Assembly (NCBI GenBank): GCA_016716885.1
Contig: JADJUV010000022.1
Coordinates: 13,278 to 77,277 of the forward strand
Source: Candidatus Trichofilum aggregatum
Lineage (GTDB): Bacteria; Chloroflexota; Anaerolineae; Promineifilales; Promineifilaceae
Length of the DNA: 64,000 nt
Direction of reading: 5' to 3'
The notes beneath the pieces were generated by a model, which made no database searches, was not told where the DNA came from, and saw only the letters and a program-made list of their open reading frames with translations. Position numbers and translations under genes: made by a program. Below are positions 17,781-28,505 of this stretch, piece after piece. The first letter of the stretch is position 1; each line of letters opens with the position of its first letter.

Positions 17781-20700
17781 ATGAATTCATCATCAGGATT
17801 TGCTCGCTCCTTTAACCCCGGAGATGTCGTTGGCGGACGGTATCGTTTAGAAGGTTTGTTGGGTCAGGGGGGCATGTCTTCAGTTTATAAAGCCCACGAT
17901 CCCAATCTGAAACGCACGGTCGCCATCAAGATCATCCATCCTCACCTCTCTACAGACCCCACCTTTTTTGGCCGGTTTGAACAGGAAGCGGCCGCGGTGG
18001 CTCAGCTCCGTCACCCCCACATTTATCAGATACATGATTTCAACCAGGACAATGGCACCTATTACATGGTCATGGAGCATGTGGAAGGGGTCACCCTGGA
18101 AGCCCGTCTCAAGGCGCTCAACAATGCCGGGCAACGCATGAGCTTGCGCGAAGCCACCCACCTGATGGCCGTTGTTTGTGATGCTGTTGATTATGCTCAC
18201 CAACGAGGGCTGATTCATCGTGACCTGAAGCCATCCAATGTGATGCTCAACCCGGAAGGGGAACCTATCCTGATGGATTTTGGCATTGCCCGGCTAATGA
18301 GTGGGCAGAATTTCACGGCGACAGGGGCGGCCATTGGCACGGCGGCTTATATGTCGCCGGAGCAGGCCCGCAACACCCAAATTGATCACCGCACTGACAT
18401 TTATGCCCTGGGGGTCATCCTTTATGAAATGGTCAGCGGCCGCAGACCGTTTGATGGTGATTCGTTTGTCTCGGTTTTGCTCCAGCACGTGAATGACCCC
18501 GTGCCAGATATCCGCGAAATTAACCACAATGTGCCCCCAGCCCTGGCGCAAGTCGTCGAAAAGGCGCTCCAAAAGGATGCCAACCGCCGTTTTAGCTCGG
18601 CCAGTGAAATGGGCAATGCCTTACGTTCCATCAATATTGGTTCTAGCCAACAGATGCGCTCTTTGACTGGTGTTATGAGTTTGCCGCCTGAGCAGGTGGA
18701 CTCGACGCAGGTGATGGCCCCGTTTACGGCGGCTCAGTCAGCCGTGCGGCCGCAAACCCAGTCCGCCCCTTTGCCCACCGTTGTGGCCCCGGCTAACACC
18801 GGTTCTGGCACAGCCACAGTTACCGCAGCCCCCGCCCCACGCGGCCGCAACCGGGCCTTCCTACTTTTGGGTTTGGTCGGGGCCATTCTCCTTATTGGTC
18901 TCATCGCTATTGCCGCCGTACTTCTTCTCAACCGAGGGGGTGGTCGCGATGCCGAGACTACTTCTCAAGGCATGGTGCAAATTCCGGCTGGTAATTACAC
19001 GGTGGGAACCAACAACGCGGGCGACACCTATGCGCCCACCCAGGAAATTACTCTGGATACGTTCTGGCTGGACAAACGAGAAACAACCAACGCCGAATAT
19101 GCGGAATTTTTGGCCGATGTCGGGGATGTGGTTCCCTCAAACTGGTCGGGTGACACCTTCCCGGCGGGGCAAGACAGCTATCCGGTGCAAGGTATCTCCT
19201 TTGATATGGCGACGGATTATTGTGACTGGTTGGGTAAACGGTTGCCTACGGAAGCGGAGTGGGAAGTGGCGGCTCGCGGCCGCGAAGGGTTCCTTTATCC
19301 CTGGGGTGACATGGCCAGTGCCGTCACTCTGCCGCGTAGTAACACTTACGCCGTCGGCACCATCAGCCAGAACCGCTCATCCTTTGGCCTGTATGACATG
19401 GCGGGCAATGTTTGGGAATGGGTGATGGAGCCGTATGCCGCTGTGCCGGGTGGGCAGGAAGTGCTCCGGGGCGGGCAGTATGGGCTGGTGCGTGATATGG
19501 CCTATCGGCTGTTGGGTGATCCCGATGTGCCGAGTGTCTACGCGGCCGCGGGCGTCCGCTGCGCCGCCGACCCCGATCAACTCACCGTCGTACCTGATGA
19601 AGACATCTTCTTTGAAGATGATTTCGTTGATCCTACCAGCGGCTGGGCCATCAGCCAGAGCGAAACAGGGCTTTTTGGTTACCACCCCCCCGATGCCTAC
19701 CACGTCGAAACCTTCCGCCCCAACGCTATCACCACTGTCTTCCGCAACCCCAGCCAAAACGATTACACCCTGGAAGTTCAGGTTCACATTGACCACACCG
19801 ACTCCCCAGACGACAAATTCCGTTACGGGGTCGCCTTCCGCCGCCAGGGTGATAACTACTACGCCTTCACCATTTCTCCCCTCACAGGCGAATGGCAAAT
19901 CTTCCGCCAGGCTGGTAATAGCCAGGAAATCCTCGACTCCGGAACCGCCGATAATATGCGCGGCCTCACCGAGAATGACACCCTGCGGGTAGATGTCAGT
20001 GGTAGCCGTTTGGTGGCCCACATCAACAATGACATTGTGGCCCAGGTGCGTGATGCAACCTACCGTGAAGGGGAGTTGGGCTTTTATGTAGAAACCTTTG
20101 AACAATCGCTGGCCCATATTCACTACGACCACATTGTGGTGCGCGAAGTCGAAATCATCCCTGATCCGGCCTTGCTTCTAGCCGATGAATTCACCAACCC
20201 CGAAAGCGGCTGGCCCAGTGCCGACGAAGAGAATGGCTTTGTCGGCTACCATCCACCCGATTACTATCATGTCGAAGTCAGCCAGACCGAGGGCGAAAAG
20301 TTAGTCTCACCCGGTTTGAGCTATGGCGATGTGGCGGTGGAAGCCCTTGTTTTTGTGGATCACACCGATACGACCTCGGGTGATTTCTGGTATGGGCTGG
20401 TGACCCGGCGTGAGGGCGACAACTATTACCTGTTTGCCATCGGCCCCCGTTCGCGCCGCTGGCAAATTAGCCGCCACGAGGCCACCGGTTTTACCACCCT
20501 GGCCGAAGGGGAAAGCCCGGCTATCACCACCGACCTGGGCGAAAACACGTTGTTGGCCGAGGCGGTCGGCTCTTTTCTGAGGTTCACCATTAACGGCACG
20601 CCCCTTACCACAATCCATGATGATACATTGACCAGAGGGGATATTGGTTTTTATGTCGCTACGTTGGATGAGTCGTTGGCCCATGTGCATTATGATCAAT

Positions 20701-22303
20701 TGACGGTGCGGCAGTTGGCCGAGGGGGATGTGGTCGCGGCCGCGGCCGCAACACCCATCGCCAACAGTGACCCCACCGCTACCCCCATGCCAGAACACGA
20801 CCATGCCGTCACCCCCGAAGCCACGGCTACGGTTGAGCCAGACCCCACCCCAGACACGCCCCCGGCGGATGGAACCAACATGGTACACGTGGCCGCCGGA
20901 ACCTATCTCATCGCGGATAATCAAACCGTTGAGTTGGCTGAATTCTGGGTGGATGCCTACGAGGTCAGTCATACGCAGTATGCCGATTATGTAGCGGCTA
21001 CGGGCGCTACCCCACCAGCGAGTTGGCCCGACGGAGCGTTACCGGCTGACCTGGCGGAACATCCGGTGGAAGGGGTGACGTGGGATGACGCGGCCGCGTA
21101 CTGTGCCTGGGCGGGCAAACGTTTACCTGGTGAAGCAGAATGGGAAGCGGCCGCGCGTGGACCACATGGTTGGCGTTATCCCTGGGGCAACGACGCGGCC
21201 GCGGTCAGCCTCCCTAGTAGTGGCACGTACCCCATCGGCACTAATCCCACCAACCGCTCGTTTGCGGGCGCTTATGACATGGCGGGCAACGTGTGGGAGT
21301 GGGTAGACCAGCCCCATACCCCCATCACGACGGGCAACGTGTTTTGCATGGCGGGGCCAACAACTTCCAAAACGATCTCATCTTCCGGGCGGTGGGTGAT
21401 CCCACCAGCAGTATCATGTTCACCAACGCCGGTATCCGCTGCGCCGCCAACCGGGTAACCGATTCGGCCGACCCCAGTGTCCTGATCAACGACGAATTCG
21501 CCGACATCAATAGTGGCTGGTGGCAGGCCCGCCAACCCATCGGCCCCTATTTCTACGGCTACCACCCCACCGACTTTTACCACATGCAGGTACGCGGTGC
21601 GGAGAGTTGCCTCTTCGTGGATCAGACAGTCCCGGCTACTGATTACGTTGCCCAGATTGACACCTTTGTCGCCGCCACCGAAGATCAAACCGGGAATTAT
21701 CGTTATGGACTGGCCTTCCGGGTCTCCGGCAATGATTATTATGCCCTGGTGATTTCCCCCCTCAGCCAAACCTGGCAGGTACTCAAAAGCCAGCCAGGGG
21801 GCATCCGCCTGGTGACTGAAGGGGCTGTAACCACCCTACGCGGTAATCAGTCTGGCCTGAGGGATAGGCTGGCGGTTGTGGCTAATGGGCCAGAATTTGC
21901 CCTTTTCATCAATGGCGAACTGGTGACGCAACTGGTGGATGGCGATTATGCCGCTGGCAACGTGGGCTTTTTCATTGGCACGCTGGATCAGCCCTACATT
22001 CACATCCATTTTGACACGGTCAAGGTTTGGTCACTCCCGGACAACGTACCCCCCTCACAAGTTACCCCGGCTAACAACGACACCTACCCTCGTGATTCGG
22101 CCCTCTGTGGCGGCTCCGTCTCCGCCGAAGATACGCTGACCAGCTTCTTCACCTATACGATCGCCTCTGGCGACACCCTGACCGACATTGCTACCACTTA
22201 CGGCGTCACCCAAGCAGCCATTCTGGGGGCTAACGGTCGCGCCATTGATGATGCCAACCTTATTCGTCCCGGCCAAACCATTGTCATTCCCCAAGGGGAA
22301 TAA
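17781..22303 (+). CDS. Receptor-like Ser/Thr kinase with two FGE-sulfatase, three jelly-roll and one LysM domain, one frameshift
   Basis: The restored protein is about 1507 residues. The kinase domain spans residues about 20-290: GQGGMSSVY glycine loop, VAIK Lys50, HRDLKPSN at 146-153, DFG at 166-168, APE-equivalent SPE. A single membrane helix lies near 357-382. Outside are: FGE-sulfatase-like domain 1 (396-595, GNVWEWV, GVRCAAD), jelly-roll 1 (610-790), jelly-roll 2 (795-980), a Thr/Pro linker, FGE domain 2 (1033-1215), jelly-roll 3 (1235-1425) and a LysM repeat (YTIASGDTLTDIATTYGVT) at the end. The frame breaks at the GGG at 21332-21334; one added base joins TPITTG to QRVLHGGANNF. The outer part is probably a ligand or cell-wall sensor and the inner part signals by phosphorylation. 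FGE domains in kinases are usually non-enzymatic. Confidence 0.8.
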
Positions 22304-22317
22304 AATGGGTTGGCGTT

Positions 22318-24354
22318 GTGATTGACTGCCCTATGAACGTAAAAACCGGACAACAAATTGGACAATATACGATTACTCATCTGTTGGGACAGGGAGGGAT
22401 GGGGGCTGTGTACGCGGCCGCGCAACCGGCCGTCAATCGCACGGTAGCCATTAAATTCCTGCTCGGTGATGATGTCTCTGAACTGACCCTGCAACGGTTT
22501 ATGCGCGAGGTGCGCATCATTTCAGCGCTGGAGCACCCGTATATTTTGCCGGTGTATGACTATGGCGAATGGGAGAATCAGCCTTACATTGTGATGCGGT
22601 ATATGACCGGCGGCACCCTGCGCGAAAAGATGATGAAGCAAACGATGAATCTGGATGAGACGCTGAAGGTGTTAGACCAGATCGCGGCCGCGCTCGATTA
22701 CGCTCACGAAAAAGGGATCATTCATCGTGACCTCAAACCGGCCAATATTTTTATGGATGAACGGGGCAACGGTTTTCTGGCCGACTTTGGCCTGGCTAAA
22801 ACAGTGGAAGGGTCTGAGGATTTAACCAGAACCAGGGATGGCATCGCCGGGACACCGGCTTATATGGCCCCGGAGCAGGTGCGCGGCGATAAGCTGGATG
22901 GTCGCACGGATGTGTATGCCCTGGCCGTTATGGCGTATGAAGCCCTCATCGGGCAGTTGCCCTACATGGGAGCCACGGCGTTAGATATGGCGCTGGCTCA
23001 TGTCAACCAACCCGTGCCCCAGATTCGTGAAGTGATGCCCGATTTGCCGGCCGCGGCCGCGCAAACGCTACAACAGGCCCTCTCGAAAAATCGGGACGAA
23101 CGACCAGACCGGGCGGGTGTTTTCATGCAAACCTTGCGCCAAAATCTGGGCCGTGATTTTGAGCTAACTGGGCGGCTCAAAGTCTCCCGCGATGTCACGG
23201 CCACCCACATGGGCGGTACACCCACGGTCGCTGGTGGCGCCCCTGTTACCCGTGTTCACGCCATCGAGCCGACCGAGGTATTAGCGCCCGCTTTTGCCCG
23301 CCCCGCCGAGGCGACGATTGCCAGTAGCAGTGCGCCCACGGTGGCGATTCCGCGCCGGGAAGACGCGAAGCCGAAGAGCCGGGCCGGACTCCTGGTGGTG
23401 GTGCTACTTTTACTGGGGCTGGTCGCGGCCGCGGTCCTGTTTTTGCCCCAGCTCATCAGCAACAACAACCCTTACGCCGGTGTGAACATCGCCACTTACA
23501 TCGTCGGGGACTCGCCCCGCGCCCTGGTGAGCGATGAAGGTTCTGTCTGGGTGGCGAACTTTTTTGGCAACAGTGTCAGCCAACTGGTCGCCGAAGGTTG
23601 TGCCTCGGAAAATGATCCCTGTGGTCAGGCCATAGGAACCTACCCGGTAGGCGATTTGCCCGTCTCGTTGGCTTTGGCGGGGGATCATCTGTGGGTTGCC
23701 AGCACCCTCAGCGGTGAGTTGTCCCAACTTGACCGGTCAAATGGCGAGATCGTAGCGACTTTTCCCGTACCCAGTTTGCCCAACCAGCTCATCGTGGCTG
23801 GGGGTGCTTTATGGGTAGCCAACTCTTTTGACAACAGCCTGACCCGCATCGAGCCGGATGGATCGGTGGCGCAAACAGTCAGCGTGGGAACCTTGCCCCG
23901 CACGCTGGCCGTTTTAGGCAACACCCTTTGGGTGGCCAATGAAGGGGATTTGAGCCTGAGCCAGCTTGATCCCATAGCGGGTACGGTGCTGCAAACGGTG
24001 ACATTAGCCGGTGAACCCCAAGGCATGGCGGTGGCGGATGGGCAATTGTGGGTGGCGCTGGCTGACCGCAATGAGGTGGTGCAAATTGACCCGGCGACTG
24101 GTCAGGTGACGGCTCAGGTGGCAGTGGGGGTGAGGCCGGTGGCCTTGTTGTTTGCCGGGGATGTGTTGTGGGTGGCGAATGAGGGGGATGGCACGGTGAT
24201 GGGGGTGGACGCGGCCGCGCACTCAGTTATTGGCACCATTGAAGTGGGTCAGGCCCCTTTGGCCCTGGCCTGGGTGAGTTGTGGCGATGGTTGCGGGGAT
24301 TTGTGGGTCGCCAACGAGGGGAGTGACTCGGTGAGTCGGATTCGCTTTGAGTAA
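22318..24354 (+). CDS. Receptor-like Ser/Thr kinase with YncE-type beta-propeller sensor
   Basis: A 678-residue protein. Kinase domain about 15-275: LGQGGMGAVY, VAIK, HRDLKPAN, DFGLAK, APEQVRGDKLDGRTDVYAL; all catalytic residues are present. A membrane helix (LLVVVLLLLGLVAAAVLFL) is near 360-380. The outer part (about 395-678) has six to seven repeats of the type GDLPVSLALAGDHLWVAS / GTLPRTLAVLGNTLWVANEG, a YncE/Vgb-like propeller. The start is either the GTG at 22318 or the ATG at 22333; neither has a strong ribosome site, and the gene begins 14 bases after the upstream stop, suggesting translation coupled to kinase 1. Confidence 0.85.
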   Translation: MIDCPMNVKTGQQIGQYTITHLLGQGGMGAVYAAAQPAVNRTVAIKFLLGDDVSELTLQRFMREVRIISALEHPYILPVYDYGEWENQPYIVMRYMTGGTLREKMMKQTMNLDETLKVLDQIAAALDYAHEKGIIHRDLKPANIFMDERGNGFLADFGLAKTVEGSEDLTRTRDGIAGTPAYMAPEQVRGDKLDGRTDVYALAVMAYEALIGQLPYMGATALDMALAHVNQPVPQIREVMPDLPAAAAQTLQQALSKNRDERPDRAGVFMQTLRQNLGRDFELTGRLKVSRDVTATHMGGTPTVAGGAPVTRVHAIEPTEVLAPAFARPAEATIASSSAPTVAIPRREDAKPKSRAGLLVVVLLLLGLVAAAVLFLPQLISNNNPYAGVNIATYIVGDSPRALVSDEGSVWVANFFGNSVSQLVAEGCASENDPCGQAIGTYPVGDLPVSLALAGDHLWVASTLSGELSQLDRSNGEIVATFPVPSLPNQLIVAGGALWVANSFDNSLTRIEPDGSVAQTVSVGTLPRTLAVLGNTLWVANEGDLSLSQLDPIAGTVLQTVTLAGEPQGMAVADGQLWVALADRNEVVQIDPATGQVTAQVAVGVRPVALLFAGDVLWVANEGDGTVMGVDAAAHSVIGTIEVGQAPLALAWVSCGDGCGDLWVANEGSDSVSRIRFE

Positions 24355-24369
24355 TTTGAGGAAAATAAT

Positions 24370-25251
24370 ATGACAACTAATTGGCCTCTGATCCCGGGTT
24401 ATACCATCCTGAAAGTGGCGGGTACAGGAGGTATGGGGATTGTGTATCAGGCCCGACAGGAGCAGACGGGCCGGGTAGTAGCCATTAAGGTGTTGACGAA
24501 GGGAAACGCGGCCGCGCTCGACCGTTTTCGCCATGAAGCCAGCACCATTGCCCGACTGGAACATCCCAACATTTTGCCGGTGTACGACTTTGGCACCGTT
24601 AATGATCAGCCCTATCTGGTGATGCGTTACCTGGATGGGGGTAGTGTGGCGGATCGGCTGGAACAAGGGGTTTTGGGCGAGGCCCATAGTGTGACCTGGG
24701 CGGCCAAGATAGCCGATGCGCTCGATCTGGCCCATCAGCATGGTATCGTTCACCGGGATGTCAAACCGGGCAATATGTTGTTGGATGAGCGGGACAATGT
24801 TTACCTGACCGACTTTGGTATCGCCGGGGCAGGTGATGGGCGGGCGGGGCAAGGTTCGGTGGCTTACATGGCCCCGGAACAGGCCCAGAGTTCAGTGGCC
24901 GATGGCCGGGCCGATGTGTATGCCCTGGCGGTGTCTCTCTTTGAGATGGTAAGCGGGCAAAAACCGTACACGGCGGAGACGGCGTTGGGGATGATGGTGC
25001 GTCACCAGAGTGACCCCATTCCTTCGGTACAAGCGCTGAACCCGGCTATCAGTGTCGCACTGGATGATTTGCTTCAGTGGGGGATGGCTAAGAAACCCGG
25101 GGACAGGCCGGGCAACGCGGCCGCGTTCGCCCACTGGCTCCACCAAACCCAACAACAACCCAACCAGCCACTCCCCCGTCCCAACCTGGCGGCCACAGAA
25201 GTGGGTTTAGGGAGGACAGAGGTGGTGTCGCCACCGGTGCGGGAGGAATGA
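24370..25251 (+). CDS. Short Ser/Thr kinase lacking its own membrane part
   Basis: A 293-residue protein that is almost only a kinase domain: GTGGMGIVY, VAIKVLTKG, HRDVKPGN, DFGIAG, MAPEQAQ. It starts 15 bases after kinase 2, with TTTGAGGA before the ATG. It ends in a Pro/Gln-rich linker exactly where the other two kinases continue into a membrane helix. The stop overlaps the next start (ATGA at 25248-25251), and that next protein supplies a helix and a jelly-roll domain. This is either a two-polypeptide receptor made by coupled translation or one receptor gene with a frameshift in the G-rich linker. Confidence 0.8.
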   Translation: MTTNWPLIPGYTILKVAGTGGMGIVYQARQEQTGRVVAIKVLTKGNAAALDRFRHEASTIARLEHPNILPVYDFGTVNDQPYLVMRYLDGGSVADRLEQGVLGEAHSVTWAAKIADALDLAHQHGIVHRDVKPGNMLLDERDNVYLTDFGIAGAGDGRAGQGSVAYMAPEQAQSSVADGRADVYALAVSLFEMVSGQKPYTAETALGMMVRHQSDPIPSVQALNPAISVALDDLLQWGMAKKPGDRPGNAAAFAHWLHQTQQQPNQPLPRPNLAATEVGLGRTEVVSPPVREE

Positions 25252-26033
25252 CGGGGCGAGTGGGCGAGGGGGAGACACGGCGAGGGGGCGACGCGGCGAC
25301 AGGGGAGCGGCGCGAGGAGCGTTCGGGGTCTTCGGCCTGGCTGTTGTGGGGTGGGGTGTTGGTGGTAGTCATATTGGTGGCTGTTTTTGTGCTGGGGCGG
25401 GGCTTGTTCGCGGCCGCGACACCCACCTTGCCACCCCCTACGGCCACCACGCTGGCTCCCACGCCTACTATCATCCTTACCCCTACGCCAACAGGCCAAC
25501 TTCTTTTTGATGACTTCAGCGATCCGTTTGCCGGTTTTGGCATCAAGGCGGATGAAGATGGCGGGGTGGCTTATGAGGCGGAAACCCTACTTTTTACGTC
25601 CCAACGGAATGGGGTGTTTTGGTTTTCGCTTTCCGAGCGACTTAATGAGGCGGATGTGTCCCTGCAAGTGGATGTGACGTTGGTCGAGGGGCAGGGCAGT
25701 GTGGAGATGGGGGTCATTTGCCGCTGGCAGGATGTGGATAACTTTGTGGCCCTGACGGTGAACCCCACGGGCGGGGCGATGATCTGGCAACGGGTCAATG
25801 GGGAGATAATAACGCTGGCTGAGGGGGACGCGGCCGCGATTCTTCCCGGTCAAACCATACAATTGCAAGCCACCTGCCAGGGCCAGACCCTCAGCTTAAC
25901 TGCTGATGGCGTAGACCTGCTTACCGCCACAACAGAATCACTCACCCCAGGCGATGCCGCTCTGCTGACCCGCCAACGGGCCGAAGGGGAATGGAGCATC
26001 ACCTTTGACAACCTGTATGTCAGGCAACCGTGA
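25248..26033 (+). CDS. Single-pass membrane protein with outer jelly-roll domain, partner or continuation of kinase 3
   Basis: A 261-residue protein. Residues 1-28 are Gly/Arg/Glu-rich and encoded by low-complexity cgagggg repeats. One membrane helix (LLWGGVLVVVILVAVFVLG) follows at about 30-50, then a Thr/Pro linker. Residues 82-261 form the same jelly-roll domain as in kinase 1 (FDDFSDPFAGF, VICRWQDVDNFVALTVNP, WSITFDNLYV). The topology is N-in, C-out. Its overlap with kinase 3 strongly suggests one functional receptor. Confidence 0.7.
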   Translation: MTGRVGEGETRRGGDAATGERREERSGSSAWLLWGGVLVVVILVAVFVLGRGLFAAATPTLPPPTATTLAPTPTIILTPTPTGQLLFDDFSDPFAGFGIKADEDGGVAYEAETLLFTSQRNGVFWFSLSERLNEADVSLQVDVTLVEGQGSVEMGVICRWQDVDNFVALTVNPTGGAMIWQRVNGEIITLAEGDAAAILPGQTIQLQATCQGQTLSLTADGVDLLTATTESLTPGDAALLTRQRAEGEWSITFDNLYVRQP

Positions 26034-26468
26034 GGGGGTGAGCTTGCCCCTGTTGGAAATCCCCCATGAATGGTGGTATAGCGATTCCCTCACCCTAACC
26101 CCATTGTAAATTCAAAAAATAATCAGGTAAATCACTTGTCATTCCGAGGTCCGCCGAGGAATCTTTGGCTAACCTGGTCGAAAGATTCCTCGCTGCGAAG
26201 ACTACGCTACTCAGAAACTGTCATTCTGACGAGTCTTCGAGGAAGAATCCCGACGAGCTAGATGTACGGGATGCTTCACTCCGAAGACTCCGTTCAGCAT
26301 GACAAATCAAAGTTTCTGCACTCATTGAACGGGCACTCTGCCCGTGGATACTCTCGGAATGACAATCCAGCACCCCATCGTTACCCGAATAATTTCTTAA
26401 TGTGCAACGGGGAGAGGGGACAGGCTCCCTTCTCTCCCTGTCAGGGAGAAGGGCTGACTCGGATAAGG
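26034..26468. other. Intergenic region filled by dispersed repeats
   Basis: Apart from the GTCATTC-type repeat at 26139-26366 and a ctccctgtcagggag palindrome near 26435, nothing gene-like is visible. The convergent genes on both sides end here. Confidence 0.6.
26139..26366. repeat. GTCATTC-type dispersed repeat, copy 1
   Basis: gtcattccgaggtccgccga followed by ggaatct, then ctgtcattctgacgagtctt with cgaggaagaatcccgacgag, cactccgaagactccgttca with gcatgac, and ctcggaatgacaa. These are the inverted modules of a repeat type widespread in environmental bacteria. A second copy is at 61410-61515. Confidence 0.7.
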
Positions 26469-28386
26469 TCACTGGGTGTTGATATAAATGGTGAGACTGT
26501 TTGGCCCGTTGCCGCCCGTGCTGATAAACGGGGCCGCGCCACTGCCATCCAGATTCGCCCGATACACCTGACCATCATAGGGCGACGCCCAAAATATCCG
26601 GTTATTGCCCGCATCAATAGCTAATTCCTTGATGTCTATTGATTCCAGCAAAAATTGTTGTGCGCTGCCATCCAAATTAGCGCGGTACAATGAATCTGGA
26701 AACCCAAAGCGGGAGAAGTAGAGCTGGTTCGTCAAAGCCAACCCTTTCACCTCTATTTCAAATATCAACACCTGTTGGTTGGTGCTGTTGTAATTCATCC
26801 GTGACAGCGTACCAGAACAATCACCCCAGTAAAGTTGATTATTGGCCGCATCCACGTTGAGTTGTCCGCCCGGACAACCTGTCACCAAGGTTTGTACTGG
26901 CCCTGTGCCTAACAAATACCGTTTGACGTCGGCCCCATTGTGCCAGAACAAATAACCATCATCGTAAGCCAGTGATTGGGCGCTTTCACCGGGTAACAGA
27001 GCGGTCACATCTGTGCCATCCAGATTGGCGCTAAAAAACGAGCCATTGCCAAAATCGCTCCAGTAGAGACGTTGGCCGAAGGGGTCAACGGTTAATCCAC
27101 CGAGTTCACCCCCGGCATAGGGCACAATGAGCGTTGGCGCACTGGTGGATGTGGGGCTGCTCCAGATGCCACTGGTTTGGGTCCAAAAAAGGCTGTTCGG
27201 GAAGGTTGGGGCACTGGTTGGTGAAGGGCTGGGTGTGGGCGTGACGGTGGGTGTAACCGTGGGAAGGCCAGTCGGTGTGGCTGTGGGGGTATTGGTAGGT
27301 GTGAGGGTGGCCGTGGCTGTAGCTGTAGCGGTTGGTTGAGGAGTGCGGGTATTGGGAGCCGGGGCACCAGGGGTGTTGCTTGGTGGTGGCACGGGGGTGA
27401 GGGTCAGGGTGGGTGTTGGGGACGCCGTAGCTGAGGGGCGTGTCGTGGGCGTGGCGGTGGGTGTACTGGTGGCTCTGGCGGTAGGGGTTAAACTGGGAGT
27501 AGCGGTCGCTTCTGTCGTAGAGGTGGCCGAGGGTGATGGTTCGGAAGTGGGGGTTAGGGTGGGGGTGAAGGTGGTGGTGGGGGTCGCGGCCGCAACCGTG
27601 TTTGTCGCTTCCGCCACTGGTGTAGCCGTCACCTGGACAGTTGTCTCCGGAATATCCGTCTCCTCCACCACATCCTCAAACGTCTTGGCTTCATCCTCTG
27701 CAATTTCCGGTATAGACTGGGCAATACGCAAAATCGTCGCTTCATCTTTGGCTTCAACATAGACACCCTGCCCTATCTCAGCCAACAAATCTTTGAGAGC
27801 CAGGGCACTATCTTCCCCCTTCGTCCAGGTTGATGATGAGGGTATCTACTTCGATACCCGCCCGGGCAATCTCTTGTTCGATAAGCCGTTCGCTCTGAGC
27901 TGAGGTACAGGTATCGGCTCCCCCGGTGACGATGATGAGGCGGAAGGGGCCTTCGTTGTCCAGCCCAGCCAGATCACGGATGGCGGCAATGACCGCCGCG
28001 GTTAGTCCGGCATCACCGGCGGTGGGTTGGACGCCAGCTAGCTCCCGCCGTACTTCGGCCTGGGTTCCATCGGCAATTTGGACCAGCAAGTTGGTATCAC
28101 GGCAGGGATCATCTTCTACCCCTGCGCCAAAAACCCGCAAGCCCAGGGTGGTGTCGGTGTTACTGCCACGGGCCAGTTCGCCGACAAAGTTTTGCGCGGC
28201 CGCGAACCGGTTGCCGCTCCCCCCCGCAAAGGGCAATTCCATACGGGCCGAGGCATCTACCAGAACCAGGAGCGTGGGCTGGGCCGGTTGCGGCCGCAAG
28301 AATAACCAGAGCAGTAGGGCACCGATTAACAAAAGCGCGGCCGCGCCCACCACAATTACCGTCATCCGCCGTCTTGTCTGGAACAT
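26469..28386 (-). CDS. Membrane-anchored VWA domain protein with Thr/Pro stalk and YWTD-like propeller, one frameshift
   Basis: It starts at the ATG at 28386. A membrane helix at residues about 9-29 is followed by a von Willebrand A domain (LLVLVDASARMELP, a MIDAS-like D-x-S-x-x; IIVTGGADTC). The frame then stops at 27808. Dropping one base of the CCCCC run at 27815-27819 continues as INLDEGEDSALALKDLLAEI into the downstream frame. Residues about 245-405 are a stalk of Thr/Pro/Ala repeats. The last ~200 residues hold LDL-receptor class B-like blades (LYWSDFGNGSFFSANLDGTD, IFWASPYDGQVYRANLDGSG). The restored length is about 639 residues. It is probably a surface adhesion or sensing protein. 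Confidence 0.75.
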
Positions 28387-28444
28387 AGTTGTTTTCCTTG
28401 GGGGGGTCAGTGGAGCGTTGGGTGGCTACAGAGGAGATTTGGTA

Positions 28445-28472
28445 AACGTCAGACGTGCCTACGTCTGACGTT
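28445..28472. terminator. Perfect 12-bp hairpin between SDR and VWA genes
   Basis: aacgtcagacgt, a four-base loop, then acgtctgacgtt. It lies 34 bases past the stop of the SDR gene on the minus strand. No strong T run follows, so attenuator or terminator is a guess. Confidence 0.5.
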
Positions 28473-28505
28473 CGACGAAAGGGATTAAAGCTTTTCCCAA
28501 AAAAG

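Noticed and set aside
26221..26624. Frames over the GTCATTC-type repeat
   Set aside because: They read through known repeat modules on both strands and have no conserved protein.
27127..27762. Plus-strand frames rich in Val and Gly
   Set aside because: They are the antisense of the Thr/Pro stalk of the VWA protein.
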